From an uncultured Fidelibacterota bacterium (GTDB lineage Bacteria > Fidelibacterota > Marinisomatia > SCGC-AAA003-L08 > D37C17), in NCBI GenBank assembly GCA_913049525.1, contig CAJWYZ010000025.1:1-11833 (forward strand): 11,833 nt of DNA, written 5' to 3'. Numbering within the stretch: position 1 is the first letter of the stretch; every line of letters begins with the position of its first letter. Positions 5,775 through 11,833 of this stretch are shown piece after piece. The notes beneath the pieces are model-generated. The model did not search any database. It saw only the letters and a program-made list of their open reading frames with translations, and was not told where the DNA came from. The position numbers and the translations under genes are program-made.

Positions 5775-8030
5775 TTATCGTTCGGAAATTTCAATGAGTA
5801 ATTGTTTATATAGTGAACGATCAAGCATATTAAGAATGTCTAAAGTTTCCTTTACTTTTTTATTTTTATTTAATTTATAATATGATTTTCCCAATGCAAA
5901 ATATATTTCTGGATCTTCAGGATCAATTTTCAGCGCCTCTCTAAAAGTTCGTGCAGCATCTAATTCTTCATCTAAACCAGACAGGGATTTGCCTATATAA
6001 TATAAAATTCGATGATCATTTTGAGAAAATCCATTAGCTCTTTGCAAGGCCAAAAGTGCAGCAGGATAATCTCCAATTTCAAAGTAACATTTACCTAAAA
6101 GAAAAAATGCAATTTCATCTTTAGAATTATGTGTTATATACTCTTCAAAATATTGTGCCGCTATATTAAAATCCCGCACCTCCATAAAAGCCACACCTAG
6201 TTGGTATTTAATTTCTACATCATCCGGCTTAAGGTGTAATGCTTCCTGAAATGCCAAAATTGCAGACATAAATTTCCCTTGATTGCCATAGGTTAATGCA
6301 AGCTGATAATACATCTGCATAGTGGGGATAGTACAATTTATAGCCTCATTAAAAACAATTTCTGCATTATAATATTCCCCTAATTCATTATAAATGCTTC
6401 CCATCCTGATCATGATTTCGTAATTCTCATCATCAAAAAGTAATATATCTCTATAGACTTTTATTGCATTTTCATAATATTTCAATTGATAATAGGACTC
6501 TGCTAAAGCAACGTTAATTTCCAATTCTTCAGGGAAAATTTCCCTGATTCTATTATAGGTATCTATGGCTTCAGGAAAACGGTTTTCTGAAATAAAAATT
6601 TCTCCCATAGCTTTTAAAACATGAATACTATCCGGTTGAATTATAATAAATTGACGTAGGGGTTCCATTGCTTGTTTTAATTGTCCGGTACGATATAGCA
6701 ACATACCCAGCCGATAATGTACATCTTCAATTTCCGGTGAATATTCCCGTGCCTGAGAATAAGCAAAAACTGCTTTATCAATTTCCATAATATTTTCATT
6801 TATTAGTCCAAGATAATAAAAGGCAGGACCATATTGTGGATTAATATTAATAGTTCTGTTGAATGCTTCTCTGGCCTGAATGATTTTTTCAGATTCAAAA
6901 TAGGACTTTCCTAAATTGAAATAAGTGTCACTATTTTCTGGATCTAATAGAAGTGATTGGGTAAGGTTTGGAATGGCTTCCCTAAATTTTTTATCTTCCA
7001 TTAAGGATAACCCCAAATAATAATATGAAATATGATTATAGGGGTCAATTTTCAATGCCATTCGTAACGCAGAAACGGCATCCTTGAATTCTGCCAAATG
7101 ATACAAGCATAACCCAACCCCTATTTGGGCATTTGTATTTAGTGAATCCAGCCATAGTACCTTTTGGTATTGGAATAAAGCATCAAACCATTCACCTTTA
7201 TCAAACAATAAATTTGAATACAAAAGCAGACCTCTTAAATCTGATGGCTGATTGTAAATATAATTTTGAATATATCCGTATGCATCTTCATTTGAAGAAT
7301 TGAAAAGTGCTAAATAAAAATAGGATGCCCCCGTTGTGTCAAATTCTATCTGGAATGAAAATGCATTTGTCATATTTTGTGCAAAAGAGGAATCGTTTGG
7401 AAAAAAATCCATTAAAAATTGTAAATCCAGATTATCAGTTTGATTATCCAATGCTTCATTAAACTGGATGGCTGCTTCTGAATATAAACCGTGTTCCATA
7501 TAAGATAATCCTAAATTCATTTTATCAAATGCAATGTCTTCTTCAGGTGAAAAAAGGGTATCATCTTCAATTGGGAATTCAGGATAAATGCTGTTGGGTG
7601 ATTGGAAAATTGTAGAGATAGATTTCAGTTGGTTTTCAACAATTTGAATCCCAAGAGAATCGTTTTGAAAGGAGTATATTTTCATTAAGCTTAGCAGGGG
7701 TTGCTCTAACGCATTTTGTTCTAATTGAAATGAGTCTTGAAAAATTATTATTGCTTGATGAAAATAATAATCTGCTATATCAGGCATGCCTGAAATTGAA
7801 TACATTTCACCCAATCGCTGCAGTGTTTCCCCAATTTTAATGTCATTTTTGCCGAAGGTGATTTCCTGTTCGGCAAGTAAATCCTCAAACACTATTATTG
7901 CATTACCATAATCTCCTTGATGATAATAGTTTTCTGCTTTAGCTTGAAGGAGAATTAATTCATCTATATCTTGGGCAGAAACCAAGAACGTCATGAGGAG
8001 AGTATAAAGTAAAAAATAAAGAAGTTTCAT
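5775..8030 (-). CDS. Exported tetratricopeptide-repeat (TPR) protein
   Basis: 751 residues. A signal peptide (hydrophobic 3-17, likely cut near VSA-QD, 17-20) indicates export to the periplasm or surface. The N-terminal part holds looser TPRs: about 31-60; a longer-spaced unit near 67-103; and one near 169-202 (MNLGLSYMEHGLYSEAAIQF). From residue 267 to 742 there are 14 back-to-back units of exactly 34 residues without an insertion, each with the TPR pattern (for example TYFNLGKSYF at the start and an INP or IDP turn at the end). A 9-residue tail follows. Such arrays form a right-handed superhelix that binds proteins or peptides, here probably as an envelope scaffold. No enzyme domain is seen, and the partner is unknown. 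No clear Shine-Dalgarno precedes ATG 8028-8030; that start is chosen because it gives a complete signal peptide. The family call is certain; the role is not. Confidence 0.92.
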   Translation of the reverse strand: MKLLYFLLYTLLMTFLVSAQDIDELILLQAKAENYYHQGDYGNAIIVFEDLLAEQEITFGKNDIKIGETLQRLGEMYSISGMPDIADYYFHQAIIIFQDSFQLEQNALEQPLLSLMKIYSFQNDSLGIQIVENQLKSISTIFQSPNSIYPEFPIEDDTLFSPEEDIAFDKMNLGLSYMEHGLYSEAAIQFNEALDNQTDNLDLQFLMDFFPNDSSFAQNMTNAFSFQIEFDTTGASYFYLALFNSSNEDAYGYIQNYIYNQPSDLRGLLLYSNLLFDKGEWFDALFQYQKVLWLDSLNTNAQIGVGLCLYHLAEFKDAVSALRMALKIDPYNHISYYYLGLSLMEDKKFREAIPNLTQSLLLDPENSDTYFNLGKSYFESEKIIQAREAFNRTININPQYGPAFYYLGLINENIMEIDKAVFAYSQAREYSPEIEDVHYRLGMLLYRTGQLKQAMEPLRQFIIIQPDSIHVLKAMGEIFISENRFPEAIDTYNRIREIFPEELEINVALAESYYQLKYYENAIKVYRDILLFDDENYEIMIRMGSIYNELGEYYNAEIVFNEAINCTIPTMQMYYQLALTYGNQGKFMSAILAFQEALHLKPDDVEIKYQLGVAFMEVRDFNIAAQYFEEYITHNSKDEIAFFLLGKCYFEIGDYPAALLALQRANGFSQNDHRILYYIGKSLSGLDEELDAARTFREALKIDPEDPEIYFALGKSYYKLNKNKKVKETLDILNMLDRSLYKQLLIEISER

Positions 8031-8042
8031 TTGGCTTAAAAA

Positions 8043-8048
8043 ATTATA
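8043..8048 (-). promoter_or_regulatory. Possible -10 element just before the TPR gene
   Basis: A perfect TATAAT on the minus strand whose downstream edge is 12 nt from the TPR-gene ATG. If used, transcription would begin only a few nucleotides before the start codon, giving a nearly leaderless mRNA, which fits the missing Shine-Dalgarno. No convincing -35 is seen (TTTATT at 17-nt spacing is poor), and chance occurrence in AT-rich DNA is likely enough to keep confidence low. Confidence 0.25.
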
Positions 8049-8102
8049 AGGTATCTCAAATGCATAATAAACGAGGATGTTCCAATAAAATCAAACTTAA
8101 TA

Positions 8103-8774
8103 TTATTTAATTTCATTTAATTCAATTTTAAATAATCCAGATAATTCCATTAAATCATTTATCACCATTGCGCCAGTGCTTTGTAGTCTTGAAATACAAT
8201 TATGCCCATGACTCAAAAGTATGCAATCAACTCCCATTGTAATGGCAACTTCAAAATCATGATCAGTATCTCCAATCATTAAGATTTCTTTAGGATTCAT
8301 TTTAAGCTGTTTAATCCAATTAACTCCATTTTCAACTTTACTATGTGCGTAATGATTATCTAGTCCAATAATACCAATGAACTGATTTCTAATTTTATAA
8401 TACTGTGTTAGATCATCCAACAAAATTTGATGTTGTGCCGATAGAATGGAATGACTAATTCCTAATTTCTGTAATTCATTCAATAGGGGAATTACTTGAG
8501 GATATAGCTTAGCTTTAAAGCAGTTTTTTTCATACTCTTTGATAAATTCTAAACCTGAGTTTTCAAATGATTCCCTGTCAAAATCAAACCCCAATTTTAT
8601 ATAATAGTCTTTTACTGGAAATCCAAAAATCTCACGATAGCTTTCAAGAGTAATGGCTTTCATTTTTCGCCGTTTTAAAACGATGTTCATAACCTCAACA
8701 AACAACCATCCGTCATTAAGCAAAGTGCCGTTCCAATCCCAGATTATATGTTTATATTGAGCAAAATTATTCAT
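8103..8774 (-). CDS. HAD-superfamily hydrolase (phosphoglycolate phosphatase-like), Asn variant of motif I
   Basis: 223 residues, cytoplasmic, probably a small-molecule phosphatase of HAD subfamily I. Motif I is DWNGTLLND with nucleophile D13. The position two residues later is N15, where most HAD phosphatases have an Asp acting as acid/base. Motif II is S112 in SILSAQ, motif III is K146 in SKVENG, and motif IV is GDTDHD (D169 and D173, Mg2+ ligands). The four-helix cap lies between motifs I and II (about 20-85). A DWNGTL start is, as I recall, shared by a group of HAD proteins often annotated as phosphoglycolate phosphatase, so it is probably a lineage trait and not a broken gene. The substrate cannot be named. 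No clear Shine-Dalgarno precedes ATG 8772-8774. The gene begins 33 bp after the DUF4139 gene and ends 72 bp before the TPR gene, on the same strand, so co-transcription is plausible. Confidence 0.9.
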   Translation of the reverse strand: MNNFAQYKHIIWDWNGTLLNDGWLFVEVMNIVLKRRKMKAITLESYREIFGFPVKDYYIKLGFDFDRESFENSGLEFIKEYEKNCFKAKLYPQVIPLLNELQKLGISHSILSAQHQILLDDLTQYYKIRNQFIGIIGLDNHYAHSKVENGVNWIKQLKMNPKEILMIGDTDHDFEVAITMGVDCILLSHGHNCISRLQSTGAMVINDLMELSGLFKIELNEIK

Positions 8775-8807
8775 AGTAGGTATAGCTGGTGGCTGATTAA
8801 TAAATCA

Positions 8808-10175
8808 TTATTCTTTATCAATTTGAGCCGTAAAATGGATTTCTTTTTTTGAATTGGCAGATACGTCCACAGTAAATAATGCTCTGTATGCATCCAGCCT
8901 CTCAAATTTTAAATTTGAATTTGTAATATCCCAACGACCATCTGAAAATTGTTCAGTCCAACTAATGGAAACAGATTTATCTTTTCGATTTTCAAATATT
9001 GCGTTTAATTCTGCCTTACCGCGATCCTTATTTATTTTGTACCCTTGAATTATAAAAGTACAAAGAATCTCGTGGGTTTTTCCCGTTTCAAGTTTAACTT
9101 TATCATTGTTTTCTACAATACCCGATGAACCAACACCAATATAAGTAAGAATGCCGTTTTCTCTTTCATACACATTAAAGTTTCCACCGGGAATCTGAAA
9201 ATCACCAATATTTTTTGCTACTATTTCGTATCTGACAAATACGGGAATATCCGTTGATTGAGCAGGTGTATTTCTCCGATATCTGTTAAGAGAATGGGAA
9301 ATATGATAAGTGGTACTATAAGGCAATTTATTTTCAGTTAAAAATTTATGGCGTATTTGAGAATTTTTAACTAAGCTGATTTTTTCAGGAATGGTGAAAA
9401 TGACATGTTCTTCAGACTTATTTACTTCTGGCTGAACAGAATAAGAATCGCTACTCTTTGACATTGTATGAGCCATTCGTTTTGTAATATTAGGATTCCC
9501 TGCTTGGGCTCCAAAATTAACCGAGCCCGATACTAATGATACATTTGCATACTTATAGGTAATTTTATTATCATTTCTAATGGAATACCATCCCTCAATT
9601 TCCCCGATTTTATCAGAGGTCAAATAAAAATTATATTCAGCGCTCCAGTCTATACCTCTGGTAATATAAGTTAAATTATAGTTGGCCTGTTTTGTTGAAT
9701 TATTAATGACACAATTTAAATAGGGGTAATCAGTAATGCCATTCGGGATATCAGAAAATCGGTAATTGTAAGGCGGATTAATTACAATTTTTCCATCAAT
9801 TTCAAAAACAGGAGCAGTGACATTAGAAATAAGTTTTCCTTTTGTTGAAAAAGTTATACTGCCATTTTCACCATATTTCACCAGTTCAATCTCATTTCCA
9901 ATATTAGCATTTAACATATATTCATCAGAAATAGGAAGGTAAAGGTATTCTTTTGATATAACCTTCATGTCATCAGAAGATATATTTATTGACGAGGATT
10001 CAGCCGCATGAGGTATTTTAGATATTATTAATTTTTGTTTTCCTTCCTGAGAAAACTTCTTTTGTCGTTCTTCTTGAACCAATGCACGCCCCTGGTTGTA
10101 AATTTTAATAGTTGTTTGAGCGGCCATTATACTACACAACATGGCATTTAGAATTATAAATTTAATCATAGACAT
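8808..10175 (-). CDS. Exported DUF4139 domain protein
   Basis: 455 residues. The signal peptide (hydrophobic 4-18) is probably cut near MAA-QT (17-21). The mature protein starts with KIYNQGRALVQEERQKKF, the typical opening of the DUF4139 group. TYITRGIDWSAEYNFYL (169-185) is the conserved W-x-A-x-Y strand that often opens the domain, followed by IEGWYSIRND and YANVSLVSG. A low-complexity, Ser-rich linker (about 225-255) leads into beta-rich C-terminal parts: FTIPEKISLVKN (260-271), PVFVRYEIVAKN (311-322), IPGGNFNVYE (328-337), SWTEQFSDGRWDI (405-417) and FTVDVSA (434-440). The function of DUF4139 proteins is not established; some are annotated after the mucoidy inhibitor MuiA of yeast-like systems, which says little here. 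ATG 10173-10175 and an ATG two codons later are equally good; neither has a clear Shine-Dalgarno. The gene is divergent from the FG-GAP gene and first of the minus-strand series. Confidence 0.83.
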   Translation of the reverse strand: MSMIKFIILNAMLCSIMAAQTTIKIYNQGRALVQEERQKKFSQEGKQKLIISKIPHAAESSSINISSDDMKVISKEYLYLPISDEYMLNANIGNEIELVKYGENGSITFSTKGKLISNVTAPVFEIDGKIVINPPYNYRFSDIPNGITDYPYLNCVINNSTKQANYNLTYITRGIDWSAEYNFYLTSDKIGEIEGWYSIRNDNKITYKYANVSLVSGSVNFGAQAGNPNITKRMAHTMSKSSDSYSVQPEVNKSEEHVIFTIPEKISLVKNSQIRHKFLTENKLPYSTTYHISHSLNRYRRNTPAQSTDIPVFVRYEIVAKNIGDFQIPGGNFNVYERENGILTYIGVGSSGIVENNDKVKLETGKTHEILCTFIIQGYKINKDRGKAELNAIFENRKDKSVSISWTEQFSDGRWDITNSNLKFERLDAYRALFTVDVSANSKKEIHFTAQIDKE

Positions 10176-10257
10176 ATTATTCCATATTTTAAAACTGGGT
10201 TGTTGTTAGGCTTGTATAAAGCAATTAATCCTACTAAATTTATTGATATTATTCCAT
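10174..10257 (+). repeat. 12-nt direct repeat ATATTATTCCAT, two copies
   Basis: Copies at 10174-10185 and 10246-10257, in the same orientation and 72 bp apart. The left copy covers part of the DUF4139 start codon; the right copy ends 13 nt before the FG-GAP ATG. Eleven of the 12 bases recur inside the FG-GAP coding region (11316-11326), which lowers the chance that it is a regulator site. Confidence 0.45.
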
Positions 10258-10270
10258 CAATGAAAACAGA
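10176..10270. promoter_or_regulatory. Divergent intergenic region between the DUF4139 and FG-GAP genes
   Basis: 95 bp separate two outward-facing starts, so both promoters should lie here or inside the flanking genes. A weak plus-strand candidate is TTGTAT (10213-10218), a 17-nt spacer and TAAATT (10236-10241), but neither box fits consensus well. No hairpin or riboswitch is visible. A 12-nt direct repeat brackets the region (separate entry). Confidence 0.4.
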
Positions 10271-11833
10271 ATGACATTCGGAGAAAAAATATTTTTCTTC
10301 ATCTTTGGTTTTAGATTCCTGGTAGCAACTACTGTTCCTTTGGAATTTTCCTTAGTCCCTAAAATCAACTGTTTTGACCTGAACAGGAATGGTAATCCAG
10401 ATTTTATAGCTCTAAGCAATTCAGCCTCTCCACGAACAGTATACCATATAGAGGTTTCCTCATCCAAAACTGAAATCCTGTGGGAATTTACAATGCCGGA
10501 AACTAAAAAGGGGTATTTTGTAGATATGATATTAGGAGATTTCGATAAGGATGGTGTCATTGAGTTAATTGCAACTGCCTACCAGGATGATAGCAATGAC
10601 ATTTTTTATATTTTTTCTCTTGATGAATTTGGTTATAATGGCACCCCCCCAACAATTACTGGCATAAAAAATATCTCCAGTATTAATAATCCCAGAAGAT
10701 TATACAAAATGCAACCTGGCGCCAATGGACAATCCCTATTTTTATTTACTCAGGGAAGTCCAAACCGTCAAGTAGTAATGTGTGAATATTCAGGATATGA
10801 AATAATTTCTGTAGGTTTTATGGGTAAAGAATTTTTAAAAAATACCATGTCCCTTATTGATATAGCCTTGGGAGATTTTGATGGAGATGGTGGAGAAGAT
10901 ATTTTCATATTAGATAATGGATTTACACCAAGTGGCTACATTATTTATTCAGATGGAAAAGAAATGTCGAATACACTAAACGGTTATCCTCGTTTGAAAT
11001 ATCTCCATAAAAATGGAGTGGACTTAAACTTTGATGGTACTGATGATATCATTATGGTAAACAGGAGTGGGGAACTTATGAGCAATATTTGGGGGAATGA
11101 GCCCCTTTCTTTTTCAAAAGATAAAATTAATAGTATCATCATTAAATCAGATAACGGATTTGTTTATCTCACAAGTATTACAAAATCAGGAAAGATTGAA
11201 AATTACAGTCTTGATCCTCTTACCCGCAGTATTTTATCATCTGAAATTATCTCACCAAAGTTTAATCATAATGGATATAAAACGGTCCATTCCCTTATAA
11301 CTCAAAAAGATATTTTATTATTCCATGACGGTAATAATCCCGAACTTTGGTTAACATCCTTGGCAATAGAATTAATTACGGATACTCCACCTCCTCTACC
11401 AATTCAACGGATATATAATAGAAACCCCGATTATGTAATAAACGTAGGGGATAATTTTTCACATTTAATCCAGTGGGAAACTTCCGCCACATTTCGAAAT
11501 TTTACTGAGGAATTTCTTCCTGAAAATATGGAATTTGATTTGGATGAGTTAACGTTGAATTGGATTCCAAGACAGGTACAGTTGGGGTATCATGAATTAT
11601 CTTACAAATTAGAGTTACGTGAAAAGGGTAATCGTAAGTTGGCGTCTGATAATGGGAAAATTTATGTTAGTCAAAATGAACCCCTCAGTGAAAAACCATA
11701 TTCTTTCCTTTTATATGTAAATGACCCAATTTCATTCCAAAAACAACAGGATAGTATTACCATTGTAAATGGGGAATTATTTGAATGGATTATACCCATT
11801 GATGATGACAATGCTGACGCACAATTATCGGTT
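10271..11833 (+). CDS. Secreted FG-GAP-repeat protein with Ig-like domains, 3' partial
   Basis: 521 codons are open to the right edge; the rest lies outside. The frame is closed by TGA at 10244-10246, so ATG 10271-10273 is the first usable start. It has no clear Shine-Dalgarno but gives an N-terminal hydrophobic stretch (about 7-19) like a signal peptide. Four calcium-loop motifs of the FG-GAP/VCBS type follow: DLNRNGNPD (36-44), DFDKDGVIE (90-98), DFDGDGGED (202-210) and DLNFDGTDD (251-259). This region (to about 370) probably folds as a beta-propeller. After the linker TDTPPPLP (371-378) comes an Ig-like domain with LNWIP (429-433), typical of the putative-Ig families of secreted proteins. 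A second such domain appears to start near 490 (W506) and is cut by the edge. I expect a large surface or secreted adhesin-like protein. A C-terminal sorting signal, if any, is outside the window. A C7 run lies at 10644-10650. Confidence 0.85.
   Translation, partial: MTFGEKIFFFIFGFRFLVATTVPLEFSLVPKINCFDLNRNGNPDFIALSNSASPRTVYHIEVSSSKTEILWEFTMPETKKGYFVDMILGDFDKDGVIELIATAYQDDSNDIFYIFSLDEFGYNGTPPTITGIKNISSINNPRRLYKMQPGANGQSLFLFTQGSPNRQVVMCEYSGYEIISVGFMGKEFLKNTMSLIDIALGDFDGDGGEDIFILDNGFTPSGYIIYSDGKEMSNTLNGYPRLKYLHKNGVDLNFDGTDDIIMVNRSGELMSNIWGNEPLSFSKDKINSIIIKSDNGFVYLTSITKSGKIENYSLDPLTRSILSSEIISPKFNHNGYKTVHSLITQKDILLFHDGNNPELWLTSLAIELITDTPPPLPIQRIYNRNPDYVINVGDNFSHLIQWETSATFRNFTEEFLPENMEFDLDELTLNWIPRQVQLGYHELSYKLELREKGNRKLASDNGKIYVSQNEPLSEKPYSFLLYVNDPISFQKQQDSITIVNGELFEWIIPIDDDNADAQLSV

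Noticed and set aside
5763-5791. Nine-base direct repeat CGGAAATTT, copies 20 bp apart at the end of the TPR gene
   Set aside because: Short and low complexity, one copy is coding, and it forms no hairpin with a U-tract, so it is neither a terminator nor an element end.
8854-9048. Plus-strand open frame of 64 codons inside the DUF4139 gene
   Set aside because: Shadow of a supported gene with no start signal.
10249-10560. Minus-strand open frame of 103 codons
   Set aside because: The plus strand there encodes a signal-like segment and two FG-GAP calcium loops in a frame that stays open for 521 codons, so the minus frame is a shadow. It contains no domain I recognise.
11097-11300. Plus-strand open frame of 67 codons in another frame of the FG-GAP gene
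   Set aside because: Overlaps the long FG-GAP frame; no independent support.
1-11833. Mobile element, prophage, CRISPR or defence system
   Set aside because: No transposase, integrase, Cas, toxin or nuclease motifs, no regularly spaced repeats and no inverted-repeat ends; all genes are explained as envelope or housekeeping functions.

Overview
The window is AT-rich (by eye about one third G+C) and densely coding, with no gap above about 120 bp. The gene content points to a bacterium of the Fibrobacteres-Chlorobi-Bacteroidetes (FCB) sphere. It has a GldA/GldF/GldG-type ABC transporter with a DUF4340 partner, a bleomycin-hydrolase-type PepC, a secreted TPR protein, a DUF4139 protein and a secreted FG-GAP/Ig-like protein. 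The style of these proteins reminds me of Candidatus Marinimicrobia (SAR406) or a related marine lineage, but that is an impression and not a proof. I see no rRNA, tRNA, phage, transposon, CRISPR array or defence locus.

Layout: (1) 1-1086, plus strand: the 3' part of a PepC/bleomycin hydrolase gene, entering from outside the window. (2) 1100-1138: a strong hairpin terminator shared by two convergent transcripts. (3) 1136-4892, minus strand, read right to left: a compact operon of ATPase (GldA-like), six-TM permease (GldF-like), GldG-like auxiliary protein and DUF4340 protein. Two junctions overlap by 8 bp and one has a 2-bp gap. (4) 4960-5658, minus: a YaaA-family peroxide-stress protein. (5) 5775-8030, minus: a secreted protein with 14 uninterrupted TPR units. 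(6) 8103-8774, minus: a HAD hydrolase with Asn where most family members have the catalytic acid Asp. (7) 8808-10175, minus: a secreted DUF4139 protein. (8) 10176-10270: a divergent intergenic region. (9) 10271-11833, plus: a secreted FG-GAP-repeat protein with Ig-like domains that runs off the right edge.

The eight minus-strand genes lie head to tail with gaps of 116 bp or less, and the only convincing terminator is at 1100-1138. They could therefore form one long transcription unit or several nested ones. The shared theme is the cell envelope: membrane transport, exported scaffold proteins and a surface protein, with two cytoplasmic enzymes (YaaA, HAD) in between. Shine-Dalgarno sequences are clear in the ABC operon and yaaA, but are not seen before the HAD, TPR, DUF4139 and FG-GAP genes.

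I did not find a system I can call new. The parts best worth a second look are the GldAFG-DUF4340 transporter of unknown substrate, the 14-TPR exported protein, the HAD active-site substitution, and the FG-GAP protein with its C7 tract.
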